Shown one piece after another: positions 8,305 through 16,053 of a DNA stretch of 59,703 nucleotides. The stretch spans positions 13,153 to 72,855 of the forward strand of contig PMSU01000033.1 of assembly GCA_003168255.1 (NCBI GenBank), written 5' to 3'. Made by a program: the position numbers and the translations under genes. Below the pieces are notes generated by a model. That model did not search any database, was not told the origin of the DNA, and worked only from the letters and a program-made list of their open reading frames with translations. The first letter of the stretch is position 1, and each line of letters opens with the position of its first letter. This DNA is from Actinomycetota bacterium. GTDB lineage: Bacteria; Actinomycetota; Actinomycetes; Streptosporangiales; Streptosporangiaceae.

Positions 8305-8339
8305 AACGGCTTGATCATCTTCGAGATGATCAAGCCGTT
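8305..8339. terminator. Strong hairpin terminator next to attL
   Basis: Perfect 16-bp arms AACGGCTTGATCATCT and AGATGATCAAGCCGTT surround a 3-nt loop and are followed by TTT. It probably ends GntR transcription and/or that of the former tRNA on the other strand. Confidence 0.75.
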
Positions 8340-8353
8340 TACCTGCGAAAACG

Positions 8354-8398
8354 TGGTCGGGGTGGGGAGATTTGAACTCCCGGCCTCTTCGTCCCGAA
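8354..8398. repeat. attL: 45-bp copy of the tRNA-Pro 3' end
   Basis: It is identical, base for base, to 21773-21817, the 3' part (CCA to anticodon loop) of the intact tRNA-Pro. It is the distal integration scar of the AICE. Confidence 0.92.
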
Positions 8399-8504
8399 GC
8401 AATGCCGGCGGGCCTGTTATGGTCCGGCCGAGTCGAACCGGGAGCCTCTCACCTGCATAAACGCCCTGAGGGGGTCACGGCGAGTCTGACGGAGTCGAAA
8501 GGTG

Positions 8505-8535
8505 TTGGCTCCCGAAATTGGCTCCCGTGGCTCCC
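8505..8535. repeat. GGCTCCC direct repeats, left end (candidate arm-type sites)
   Basis: TTGGCTCCCG occurs at 8505-8514 and 8518-8527, and TGGCTCCC at 8528-8535. The same decamer and a close variant occur at 21685-21705 beside the other att. Repeats at both ends of an element are expected for integrase arm or Xis binding. Confidence 0.55.
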
Positions 8536-8558
8536 CCAGGAACGGGAGAGGAGCCCTC

Positions 8559-9002
8559 ATGGCAACCGAGAATAACGAAGGTCGTCAGTCGTCCGCTCCG
8601 GACATATCCAAGATCACTACGTTCATCGTAGCCGAACGCCTCGGTCCGTTCGAGCTGGCGCAGCGGTGGGCGGACCGCACATCCTGGCCGCTCGACCGGA
8701 CGGCGAACGACGAGCTGGCCGAACTCGCCTGCATGTCCGCGCTCGTCTGCTGGCTGAGACGGTGGCAGCCGATGGCCATACATCGCGCGATCCTCGCCGG
8801 AGCGAGGCTAGAGGCGATCCCTGCGGCGTTCGGCAACAGCCTCGGTGAAGCGTTCCATCGCTGGTACCCATGGGCGTCACGGCAGCGCGGCCTCATCATC
8901 GCTGGGAAGTCGGCGATGAGTGCGGAGGAGTACGAGACTGTGGCGGGCATCTTCGCCAGCGCCGGGGTCAGACTCCCGGATGAGGAGCGGGCCGATGGTT
9001 GA
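8559..9002 (+). CDS. AICE protein of unknown function
   Basis: The 147-aa product starts at ATG 8559, 8 nt after GGGAGAGG. It contains a helical region with many Trp and Ala residues (ELAQRWADRTSWPLDRTAND..., WLRRWQPMAIHRAILAGA) and no membrane segment. I recognise no catalytic motif. Its stop overlaps the start of a DUF2637-type reading frame (ATGGTTGA), a neighbour pair I associate with plasmids and integrative elements of Streptomyces. It is probably part of the element's own backbone rather than cargo. Confidence 0.65.
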   Translation: MATENNEGRQSSAPDISKITTFIVAERLGPFELAQRWADRTSWPLDRTANDELAELACMSALVCWLRRWQPMAIHRAILAGARLEAIPAAFGNSLGEAFHRWYPWASRQRGLIIAGKSAMSAEEYETVAGIFASAGVRLPDEERADG

Positions 9003-9084
9003 CCGCCTCATCCGGATCACCACGACTCTCACGGTGGCTGCCGTCGCCGTGGTCGCCACGGTGGTCTCCTACCGCCACGCATAG
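8995..9084 (+). pseudogene. Truncated DUF2637 membrane protein
   Basis: The frame opens at an ATG overlapping the previous stop and encodes MVDRLIRITTTLTVAAVAVV..VVSYRHA, the first transmembrane helix of DUF2637 proteins, then hits TAG. Full-length members continue with a HGE..-type loop and further helices, which are missing. The break lies where the AT-richer restriction-modification gene begins, so that gene or a deletion probably removed the rest. Confidence 0.6.
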
Positions 9085-9151
9085 GTTGCGGGGACAGCGA
9101 ACTGGGGACTAAGAGAGATAGATGGCCCTACCTTCTTCCCCAGGAGCGGAC

Positions 9152-12100
9152 ATGGCGGACGAGCGGCCAGCCCAGGCCGATATACCGATGCCTAAGCGCA
9201 CCCGCCGAACGTCCGGTTCCTACGACGACAGGTTAGCTCCCGCTGTCGCTCGCTTCGGCGAAGCGGTCAGGCCACGACTGGCTCTAATGGTCGGCGCTCC
9301 TGAGGACCAACTTCGCGGCCCTTTCGAACGTTTACTAGGCGATGCAGGCGCAGCTCTCGGCTTAAGCGTCCTCACACATGGCGAGACCCGGTTGATCCAA
9401 CTCGCAGTGCGTCCCGACTACGCCGTCGATGTCGCAGGAACGCGTGTCGGGTACGTCGAACTTAAAGCACCGGGGAAGGGCGTCGATCCGTTGCTGTGGT
9501 CACCCAGGTCTCATGACCGCATTCAGTGGGAGAAACTTAAGGTTTTGCCAAATGTCCTGTACAGTGACGGACAGGAGTTTGCCCTTTACCGTTCTGGAAT
9601 TAGGCTCGGCCAAATAGCGCGCCTGAAAGGCAACATAGCCCAGGCTGGCCACGGACTTCACGCCTCCGACAGACATTTTGCCAGAATCATCAGCGAATTT
9701 TTGTTGTGGGAGCCGGAACAACCGCGTTCAATCCGACAGCTCATTCGTTCAGTCGCCGGATTGTGTCGACTACTACGCGATGAGGTAATAGACGTCCTGG
9801 AACGCGAGAGCGAAAGTCAACACGTTACGTTCACGTCGCTAGCCGACGACTGGCGAGGGCTCCTCTTTCCGGGGCTAGACAACAATATTTTTGCAGATGC
9901 TTATGCCCAAACAGTAACATTCGCCCTCCTGCTGGCCCGATCTAGTGGTGTGGACTTTGACGACGCCCCAATGACCCAGATTGCTAGACAACTCAGTAAA
10001 ACTCACTCAGTAATGGGCAAGGCGCTGGATGTAATGACCGACGGGACTGTCGAACGGGACAGCGTTGTCATCGAAAGCCTACGCAAGATAATAGGCGTAG
10101 TCGATTGGAGCATCCTTGAGGATGGCAGTCCTGATGGCTATGCCCTACTTTATGAAACATTCCTTGAGCAATATGATCCGAAACTCAGAAAGTCTAGCGG
10201 CTCGTATTATACGCCGGATGATGCAGCAGCCTTCATGATAAAATTTGTGGATGAAATTCTAAGAAAAAAACTAAGCCGCGGGCGAGGGTTCGCTTCGCCC
10301 GATGTCCTAGTAGTCGATCCTGCAATGGGAACCGGAACTTTTCTTACAGCAATAATCGATAGCGTTGCGGCAACAGTAGCGGAAGAAGAAGGTCGAGGCC
10401 AAGTTGAGCCTTGCCTCCGCGAATTGTTTCGGGAAAGACTGATTGGATTCGAACGACAAGTATGCCCATATGCCGTGGCGGAACTTCGTACACATCAAGC
10501 CCTGAAACAGTACGGAGCGGATGTTCCTGCCACCGACGTTCGCTTCCTAACGGATACTCTAGATAATCCAGATATACAAGAATTGCATTTCGGTAGGATG
10601 TACGAAATCTTGCAAAGATCACGCCGAAAAGCCAATCGAATTAAACGACAGACCCCAGTAATGGTTGTAGTTGGAAATCCCCCTTATCTTGAGCACGCAA
10701 GAGGACTCGCTCCCTGGATAGAAGAACGCGGGAGCGGAGGACGTCACCGGCCCTCTTTGGACAGTTTTCGAGTACCTGGCAACGGGCGACTTGAATATGT
10801 CTTGTCCAATCTTTATGTTTACTTTTGGCGATGGGCTACATGGAAGGTCTTCGACGCCCACCCACAAAGCCCGGCTGGAGTAATCGCTTTCATCTCGACT
10901 TCGGGTTATACTACTGGGCCAGGATTTGCCGGAATGCGCGAATACCTACGCCGGACGGCTGATGAAGGATGGATAATCAATCTATCTCCAGAGGGGCACC
11001 GGCCCGAAGTGAAAACCCGACTATTCGCTGGAGTCCAACAGCCTCTGTGTATCGCCGTCTTTGCCCGATACGGCAATCCCCAACCGTCGACACCTGCTAT
11101 GGTTCATTATCTGTCTGTTTCCGGACTTCGTTCTGAGAAACTCGGTATATTGAACAGCATCACTCTGGAAGACTCCAAGTGGCGGGCCTGCGCGAACGGA
11201 TGGCATGAGCAGTTTATTCCCGTCACCGATAACACGTGGACAACGCTACCAGAGCTACACGATCTATTCCCCTGGTGCGCTCCTGGTGTCAAGCCTAATC
11301 GGACGTGGGTGTATTCTCCCGACCAGGGGACGCTTGAGAAGCGGTGGACGCGGTTGGTTCATGCCAACCCTGCCGAGAAGTCTGTCCTTTTTAAGGAATC
11401 CCGAGACGCAAACCTTAGGAAGACAACACCATCGCTCTCTGGTCATGATGCGCACAATTTTCCCTTCATGGAGGAGCGCGGCGAATGCCCCGATCCGGTG
11501 CGCATCGCATACCGTTCTTTCGACCGGCAATGGGTCATTCCTGACGCGCGACTGCACCATGCGCCGAGCCCCGACTTGTGGCGTGCACACTCAGACAGCC
11601 AAATGTACGCCACCGAACAACATGCCCATCGAATTCTGGCTGGTCCGGGTCTAGTTTTTTCATCGGCACTTCCCGATATGGACCACTTCGACGCAAGGGG
11701 AGGTCGAGTGTACCCACTTTATCGAGATTGCAGGAGTCGAGACGCAAATGTCACACCGCGCCTTCTTGAGGATCTTGGCAAACGGCTCGGCCTGCTCGTA
11801 AGCGCTACAGATCTGCTGGCTTACGTCGCAGCCGTCGTCGCTCATCCCGGATACACCGCGCGCTTCAACACGGAACTCTCGGCGTCCGGCATAAGGGTTC
11901 CACTAACAACAAGGGCAGATCTCTGGTCAATCGCCAAGAAGATTGGTGCGGAAGTAATATGGCTCCACACTTATGGCGAACGGTATATAGAGCCGCCTGA
12001 TCGCCCTTCAGGGCCACCAATGCTTCCCAGGCTAGAACGGCCGTACGTCACCAGGGTTATATCCGACGAACCCGATAATATGCCCGAAGCTATCTATTAT

Positions 12101-12484
12101 GAGAGAGAAACCCAGGCGATTCACTTGGGGACTGGCACAATCTCGCCAGTTAGTAGTGCAATTTGGGACTACGAAGTATCCGGCAGAAGGATCATTGAGA
12201 AGTGGTTTGGATATCGGAAAAGGCATCCTGGGGGCCGCCGAGGATCACCTCTTGATGACATAACGCCTGCATTCTGGCCACCTCACTATACAAGCGAACT
12301 GCTGGAGCTTATCAACGTACTCGGACGGTGTGTTCGACTGCATAGCCAACAAGACAGGCTGCTTAACGATATTTGGCTGTCTCCCATGATACGAGTAGCT
12401 GACTTGATTTACGAAGGAATATCTCCAGTTCCAGCTTATGCCCGGAAGCCTGCAAAGCCGCCATCGCAATCGTTGCTCTTTTAA
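9152..12484 (+). CDS. Single-chain restriction-modification enzyme, type ISP-like / N6-adenine methylase
   Basis: The 1110-aa protein joins a nuclease-like N-terminus, an adenine methyltransferase and a specificity part. A PD-(D/E)xK motif is seen as Asp89 followed by Glu103-Leu-Lys105 (..RPDY...GYVELKAP). SAM motif I, DPAMGTGTF, is at 389-397 and the catalytic NPPY at 509-512. The last ~220 residues resemble the type ISP C-terminal specificity domain (IYYERETQAIHLG, then SAIWDYEVSGRRIIEKWFGYR). I see no helicase DExx motif, unlike classic ISP enzymes, so cleavage may be type IIG-like. ATG 9152 follows AGGAG by 7 nt; ATG 9122 is an alternative. The gene is visibly AT-richer than its surroundings and was probably acquired separately. 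It likely protects the element or host against foreign DNA. Confidence 0.88.
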   Translation: MADERPAQADIPMPKRTRRTSGSYDDRLAPAVARFGEAVRPRLALMVGAPEDQLRGPFERLLGDAGAALGLSVLTHGETRLIQLAVRPDYAVDVAGTRVGYVELKAPGKGVDPLLWSPRSHDRIQWEKLKVLPNVLYSDGQEFALYRSGIRLGQIARLKGNIAQAGHGLHASDRHFARIISEFLLWEPEQPRSIRQLIRSVAGLCRLLRDEVIDVLERESESQHVTFTSLADDWRGLLFPGLDNNIFADAYAQTVTFALLLARSSGVDFDDAPMTQIARQLSKTHSVMGKALDVMTDGTVERDSVVIESLRKIIGVVDWSILEDGSPDGYALLYETFLEQYDPKLRKSSGSYYTPDDAAAFMIKFVDEILRKKLSRGRGFASPDVLVVDPAMGTGTFLTAIIDSVAATVAEEEGRGQVEPCLRELFRERLIGFERQVCPYAVAELRTHQALKQYGADVPATDVRFLTDTLDNPDIQELHFGRMYEILQRSRRKANRIKRQTPVMVVVGNPPYLEHARGLAPWIEERGSGGRHRPSLDSFRVPGNGRLEYVLSNLYVYFWRWATWKVFDAHPQSPAGVIAFISTSGYTTGPGFAGMREYLRRTADEGWIINLSPEGHRPEVKTRLFAGVQQPLCIAVFARYGNPQPSTPAMVHYLSVSGLRSEKLGILNSITLEDSKWRACANGWHEQFIPVTDNTWTTLPELHDLFPWCAPGVKPNRTWVYSPDQGTLEKRWTRLVHANPAEKSVLFKESRDANLRKTTPSLSGHDAHNFPFMEERGECPDPVRIAYRSFDRQWVIPDARLHHAPSPDLWRAHSDSQMYATEQHAHRILAGPGLVFSSALPDMDHFDARGGRVYPLYRDCRSRDANVTPRLLEDLGKRLGLLVSATDLLAYVAAVVAHPGYTARFNTELSASGIRVPLTTRADLWSIAKKIGAEVIWLHTYGERYIEPPDRPSGPPMLPRLERPYVTRVISDEPDNMPEAIYYERETQAIHLGTGTISPVSSAIWDYEVSGRRIIEKWFGYRKRHPGGRRGSPLDDITPAFWPPHYTSELLELINVLGRCVRLHSQQDRLLNDIWLSPMIRVADLIYEGISPVPAYARKPAKPPSQSLLF

Positions 12485-12539
12485 GACTGACTGCCGAGGC
12501 TCCCCAAACCACGCGTCGTCCAACTGTGAGACACCCGGT

Positions 12540-13259
12540 TCAGGTCTGCCTGCAGGCCGCACTCCAGATCCGGTCGAAGCTGCCGAGGTAAATGCTGGCT
12601 AGGTCGTCGTCGCTTTGGCGCTGTAGGTGCATGATGGGACTGTGTGCGGCGGGAATGCCAAAGGCATGTTGGTTGCAGAGTAGTTCGTTGTCTGCGCGGT
12701 AGATCGAGTTGTACAGCACAACTCGATGAAGGCGGATTTCGATACCGCCAACTTGGCGTAGCGGCTGGTACAAGACCAGGGCATCGCGGATCTCGACGGT
12801 CAAGGCGTCGCCGATAGCTTCTTTGGCGCCGCGTTCGGTGACGTGGGGGCTGTCCGGGTCGCCAAGCGCGATCCGCACGCGGACTCCACTGTGGGCCTTC
12901 TTGGCGAAGATGCGAATGATGTCCACATCTTCGGCGAGAAACAAGCTGCTATAGGCCAAGACGCTGATCTCTTGCTCGGCTGACGCGAACAGGTTCCGCC
13001 AGGTCTCGCGTGGTATCGAGGAACGGTGCGGGTAAACGGCGAGGAGTTCGTCGGGGCGGGACGGACTGGCCCGCAGTTCTGGCCATAGGTCGACTTCGCT
13101 GAGATTGAGCAGGTCGGCGAGGTTCCAGCGGTGGCGGGGGTGGGGTAGGCGGCCTTCTAGCCAGCGGCGGACGGTTTTAGGGTCTACCTCCAGGCGGGCG
13201 GCGACGTCTACCTCGTCGAGGTGGGCGCCGAGGATGGCGCGGCGCAGGATTTCGTTCAC
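12540..13259 (-). CDS. HTH regulator with C-terminal PLD-like domain (copy 1)
   Basis: The 239-aa protein has an N-terminal helix-turn-helix (DVAARLEVDPKTVRRWLEGR, residues ~15-36) and a PLD/DUF5919-like domain (~75-235: YPHRSSIPRETWRNLFASAE, then a 'SSLFLAEDVDIIRIFAKKA' helix and 'VRIALGDPDSPHV' strand). The usual HxK(x)4D motif is reduced to H..V..N....D (near HRVVLYNSIYRAD), so phospholipase activity is doubtful and ligand sensing more likely. GTG start with GGAGG 7 nt upstream. A tandem AGGGACGACT repeat lies in its promoter. It is a clear paralogue of 16054-16794 in the same element. Confidence 0.8.
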   Translation of the reverse strand: MNEILRRAILGAHLDEVDVAARLEVDPKTVRRWLEGRLPHPRHRWNLADLLNLSEVDLWPELRASPSRPDELLAVYPHRSSIPRETWRNLFASAEQEISVLAYSSLFLAEDVDIIRIFAKKAHSGVRVRIALGDPDSPHVTERGAKEAIGDALTVEIRDALVLYQPLRQVGGIEIRLHRVVLYNSIYRADNELLCNQHAFGIPAAHSPIMHLQRQSDDDLASIYLGSFDRIWSAACRQT

Positions 13260-13302
13260 GCTGGTGCCTCCGTTGGGCGAGGTCAGGACCCACGCTAACA
13301 GA

Positions 13303-13342
13303 AGTCGTCCCTAGTCGTCCCTGGCGCGGTACATACGTCCCG
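13303..13342. promoter_or_regulatory. Tandem GTCGTCCC motifs between HTH-PLD gene and methyltransferase
   Basis: Reading minus, the 10-mer AGGGACGACT occurs twice head to tail (13302-13321). ACGTCCC follows on the plus strand at 13335-13341. Similar GGGACGTC or GACGTCCC motifs stand at 14981-14988, 16815-16823, 16845-16853 and 16879-16886, all before genes of this cassette. They are candidate operators for the HTH-PLD proteins. Confidence 0.5.
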
Positions 13343-13457
13343 TGAACAGCACGACCCTTTCAGTGACCAACTCCCCCCGGGGTGGTCGCCTCGCAGGCGG
13401 CGCCCTTGGTGGGGGCGTGCTGACTGTGATCTTGGGGTCGTGATGGAGGGGACAAAG

Positions 13458-14450
13458 ATGCCTGCCGATGACCGGGCGAGGCCGTGGTACGTGGCGGGAC
13501 CATCGCGTGCGCCGGGAGCGGATGTCTCCGGGCCGAGTGTGGCCCGGCTGTATGACTGCTGCTTGGGCGGTAAGAATCACTACGCGACCGACCGGGACGC
13601 GGCTGAGAAGATCCGTGCGGTGTTTCCGGATCTGGCCGACGCGGCGTGGGCGAACCGGGGGTTTCACGGGCGAGCCGCGATCTGGATGGCCCAGCAGGGG
13701 ATCCGGCAATTCGTCGATGTTGGGTGCGGGCTGCCGACGACGACGGACACGTACATGGCCGTTGAGAAGTTCGCGGCTTCGGCCCGTGTCAGCTACGTGG
13801 ACCACGATCCCGCCGTGATCGCCCACGCGCACGCCCTGCTCGCCCGTACCGGGTCCACGGCCGTGATGCTGGCGGATGTCCGCGACCCCGCCAGTCTGCT
13901 GGCCGGCTTGCATCTGGACGGGCTGATCGATCTGGCGGAGCCTGCTGGCTTGCTGGTCACGGCCGTGATGCATTTCGTGGCGGCTGAGGACGACCCTTGG
14001 GGGTGCGTGGCGCGGCTGGTCGCGGCGCTGGCTCCGGGGAGCTTCCTGGCGCTGTCGCATGCCACCGCCGATCATCTGAGTCCAGTCGCGGCGCAGACCG
14101 TGGCCGAGGTTTTCGCGGGTGCCAGCGAGCGGCTTTACCTGCGTTCCCGGGCTGAGATCGGGCGATTCTTCGACGGGCTGGAACTGGTGCCGCCCTACAC
14201 GGGTGCCGAGGCCGAGCTGACCTGCGCCGGATTGTGGGGTTGTGAGGACCCTGACCTGGCCGACAGCGAGGGCTCGCGGGCGCTGTATTGCGCTGTAGGC
14301 CGACGCTCCAAAATCCCGCGCGGCCGGGCGGAACGGCCCGCCCCAAGTACGCCCGGCCGTGCGGCATCACGAACCACGACGACTGGCACGACGAACACCC
14401 CCCGACAGAAGACGAACACCCCCCGACAGAAGAGGATCGCCCATGACTGA
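13458..14450 (+). CDS. SAM-dependent methyltransferase, DUF574 type
   Basis: The 330-aa protein matches the actinobacterial DUF574/Methyltransf_19 family: SVARLYDCCLGGKNHYATDR (residues ~26-45), the SAM-binding strand FVDVGCGLPTT (~84-94), YVDHDPAVIAHA, and a late 'LVPPYTGAEAELTCAGLWG' strand. Substrates of the family are unknown. ATG 13458 is preceded by GGAGGGG at 7 nt; ATG 13440 has no site. The normal end of the family is near ALYCAVGRRSK. The extra ~47 residues are low-complexity and include a perfect tandem duplication of 21 bp (TNTPRQK twice, 14391-14432), which probably arose by slippage. The tail overlaps the next gene by 8 nt. Confidence 0.85.
   Translation: MPADDRARPWYVAGPSRAPGADVSGPSVARLYDCCLGGKNHYATDRDAAEKIRAVFPDLADAAWANRGFHGRAAIWMAQQGIRQFVDVGCGLPTTTDTYMAVEKFAASARVSYVDHDPAVIAHAHALLARTGSTAVMLADVRDPASLLAGLHLDGLIDLAEPAGLLVTAVMHFVAAEDDPWGCVARLVAALAPGSFLALSHATADHLSPVAAQTVAEVFAGASERLYLRSRAEIGRFFDGLELVPPYTGAEAELTCAGLWGCEDPDLADSEGSRALYCAVGRRSKIPRGRAERPAPSTPGRAASRTTTTGTTNTPRQKTNTPRQKRIAHD
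14391..14432. repeat. 21-bp tandem duplication
   Basis: Two perfect copies of the unit ACGAACACCCCCCGACAGAAG sit side by side at the 3' end of the methyltransferase gene. The length keeps the frame. Confidence 0.75.
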
Positions 14451-14736
14451 CATTCGAGCAGGCGCGCAGACTGCTACTGACCAGGCAGTTAAGCACCTGG
14501 AAAGCCTCGCAGCCGAGTTGCCTGCCGGTGAGTATCAGGCGCGGCTGGTGGTTGCGACCGATCGGCGTCCGCGTCTGCATGTGCGCAACCGCTGCGCTGG
14601 CGTGTTGGCTGAGGACGTGGTGGTGGAGGCTGGCTGGTTCTGGTACTCGTTCGCGGAGCGGATTGCCCCGGTCACCGACGTTCCGGCAGCGGCCGGGAAG
14701 ATCGCGCGGGTGCTGCGTGCCGTGGGCTCCGACTGA
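14443..14736 (+). CDS. Small AICE cassette protein, unknown function
   Basis: The 97-aa protein starts at ATG 14443 inside the tail of the methyltransferase gene (AGAGGA site). It begins TDIRAGAQTATDQAVKHLESLAAELPAG, a helix, then alternates short strands (ARLVVATD..PRLHVRN..., VVVEAGWFWYSFAERIAPVTD). No catalytic motif is visible. The pattern of a helix followed by a small beta-sheet fits the small proteins that often accompany DUF574 methyltransferases or HTH regulators in Streptomyces. Translation is probably coupled to the methyltransferase. Confidence 0.65.
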   Translation: MTDIRAGAQTATDQAVKHLESLAAELPAGEYQARLVVATDRRPRLHVRNRCAGVLAEDVVVEAGWFWYSFAERIAPVTDVPAAAGKIARVLRAVGSD

Positions 14737-14974
14737 TCACGAGGTCGGCCGGTGGCTGGGCAGGCTACGGGCCGTCGCGCCGCTGTGGGGGGTGCTGTAT
14801 GACCCGGGTCGGATGGTATGGATGGCTGTCCACGGCCGGGACACGCTCTTGGTCGCGCAGACACCGGCCGAGCTGGCCGAGCAGATCCGCGCGCATGCCC
14901 CGGTACAGACCCGGTCAGTACAGGACGCCCGGTTTCGGTTGCGCAGGCTGCCGCATGGGGTGGTACGCCGATGA
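14717..14974 (+). CDS. Small AICE cassette protein, unknown function
   Basis: A GTG at 14717 overlaps the end of the previous gene in another frame and opens an 85-aa product: ...DHEVGRWLGRLRAVAPLWGVLYDPGRMVWMAVHGRDTLLVAQTPAELAEQIRAH. The strand-turn-strand and final helix (TPAELAEQIRAH) look protein-like. I cannot name the family. Because of the overlap it would be translated with the gene before it, and the two may form a pair. The start is the least certain part. Confidence 0.5.
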   Translation: MPWAPTDHEVGRWLGRLRAVAPLWGVLYDPGRMVWMAVHGRDTLLVAQTPAELAEQIRAHAPVQTRSVQDARFRLRRLPHGVVRR

Positions 14975-14980
14975 GGCTAA

Positions 14981-15037
14981 GACGTCCCAAGACGGTCCGG
15001 TTACGTCCGTGAACGTCTGCTGCGTTCCGCATAGCGT
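14981..15037 (+). promoter_or_regulatory. Promoter region of HD gene with GACGTCCC motifs
   Basis: GACGTCCC (14981-14988), GACGGTCC (14991-14998) and ACGTCC (15003-15008) precede a -10-like TAGCGT (15032-15037) that is only 7 nt from the ATG, so the transcript may be leaderless. Confidence 0.45.
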
Positions 15038-15044
15038 CGAGCGC

Positions 15045-15605
15045 ATGAACCTGGCTGACTGGGGCGAGGAGATCGCCCGCACGGTCCTGGAGATCCCGCT
15101 GCCGCGCCGCTGGGCGCACTCCCAGGGCGTTGCCGCGCGAGCACGCGACCTGGCCCCGCTCCTGGGCAAAGATGCTGAGCTGGTGGAGGCCGCAGCGTGG
15201 CTGCACGATATCGGCTACGTGCCCGGCCTGGCCGTGACCGGGTTTCACCCGCTCGACGGCGCCCGCTATCTACGCGATGTCCAGCATGCCGGCCCGGTGC
15301 TGTGCGCCCTGGTCGCCCATCATTCCTGCGCTGCTGTCGAGGCCGAGGAACGCGGCTTGGCCGCTGACCTGGCGGCCGAGTTCCCCGCTGCTCCGGATCT
15401 GCCACTGGCGGCGCTGACGTACTGCGACATGACGACCAGCCCGGATGGTGAATCCGTCTCGTTCGGCTGGCGGATCGAGGACATCCACACCCGGTACGGT
15501 CCTGGGCACCGGGTGACCCGGGCGATCGGCCGGGCTCTGCCGCAGCTCGCGGCTTCTGTTGGGGTGATCCGGCTATGCCAGGTGAGGGCGGTCGCCGCCG
15601 TTTAG
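15045..15605 (+). CDS. HD-domain phosphohydrolase
   Basis: The 186-aa protein has the HD superfamily layout: His25 in RRWAHSQGVAARA, the metal pair His-Asp in AAWLHDIGY, HHS in LVAHHSC, and a late Asp in LTYCDMTTSPDG. Such domains cleave phosphoesters or phosphoanhydrides of nucleotides, often metal-dependently. The substrate is unknown. The 3' end overlaps the convergent NUDIX gene by 33 bp. With the NUDIX hydrolase next door it may form a nucleotide-clearing pair controlled by the HTH-PLD regulators; this is inference from context. Confidence 0.82.
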   Translation: MNLADWGEEIARTVLEIPLPRRWAHSQGVAARARDLAPLLGKDAELVEAAAWLHDIGYVPGLAVTGFHPLDGARYLRDVQHAGPVLCALVAHHSCAAVEAEERGLAADLAAEFPAAPDLPLAALTYCDMTTSPDGESVSFGWRIEDIHTRYGPGHRVTRAIGRALPQLAASVGVIRLCQVRAVAAV

Positions 15606-16049
15606 GTAGTGGTCGACCCGCAGCCGCATCGACCGGTCCATCGTGCAGCTCGCGGCCTCGGCCGGGGTGACCCAGCGAACCTCGCTGGTCTCACTGCTGG
15701 GCGTGGGCTGGCCACCGACCGGGCGGGCCGTGAGCACGATGGAGAACTCCTGCCGTGCTTCGCCGTTGCTGGTGTAGAGGAGCACATGCCGGGGATCGGT
15801 GTAGATCCCCGATATGCCGGTGATCTCGCAGTCGATCCCGCTCTCCTCTTTGGTCTCCCGCACTGCCGCTTGGACAAGCGATTCGCCCAGGTCGACCGCA
15901 CCGCCGGGGACCGCCCAGTTGTCGTTATCGGTGCGGCGGATCAGCAGGATCCGGCCCTCGTCGTCGGTGACGATGACGTTGGCCGATGGGACGATGCTGT
16001 TGGCTTTCGGCGCGGCCGGGTCGTCGTAATAGTCAATCCTGCGGCTCAT
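15573..16049 (-). CDS. NUDIX hydrolase
   Basis: The 158-aa protein contains the complete NUDIX box G-x5-E-x7-REUxEExGU (GAVDLGESLVQAAVRETKEESGI, split here as GAVDLGE / RETKEESGI, residues ~50-72) and an N-terminal strand ANVIVTDDEGRILLIRR. It should hydrolyse a nucleoside diphosphate linked to X; the substrate is not predictable. It starts 4 nt after the stop of the HTH-PLD gene upstream on the same strand, so the two are an operon. A similar regulator-NUDIX pairing is common in actinomycetes. Confidence 0.88.
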   Translation of the reverse strand: MSRRIDYYDDPAAPKANSIVPSANVIVTDDEGRILLIRRTDNDNWAVPGGAVDLGESLVQAAVRETKEESGIDCEITGISGIYTDPRHVLLYTSNGEARQEFSIVLTARPVGGQPTPSSETSEVRWVTPAEAASCTMDRSMRLRVDHYLNGGDRPHLA

Positions 16050-16053
16050 GGCG

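Larger units (their letters stand above)
6841..8353. mobile_element. Remnant of an older integrative element
   Basis: The segment lies between the diverged tRNA-Pro fragment (6841-6885) and the exact att copy at 8354-8398. It holds only a broken ATP-binding protein gene and a GntR repressor. Repressors of this type (KorSA in pSAM2) sit at the non-integrase end of AICEs. This is what remains when a tandem element loses its integrase, transfer and replication genes. The reading is inferred from att arrangement and content. Confidence 0.5.

Noticed and set aside
8354..8398. Third tRNA-Pro gene
   Set aside because: Exact 45-bp copy of the 3' end only; it is an att site.
9152..12484. BREX PglX or full type ISP enzyme
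   Set aside because: No pglZ, brxC or other BREX genes are near, and no helicase motifs are visible in the protein.
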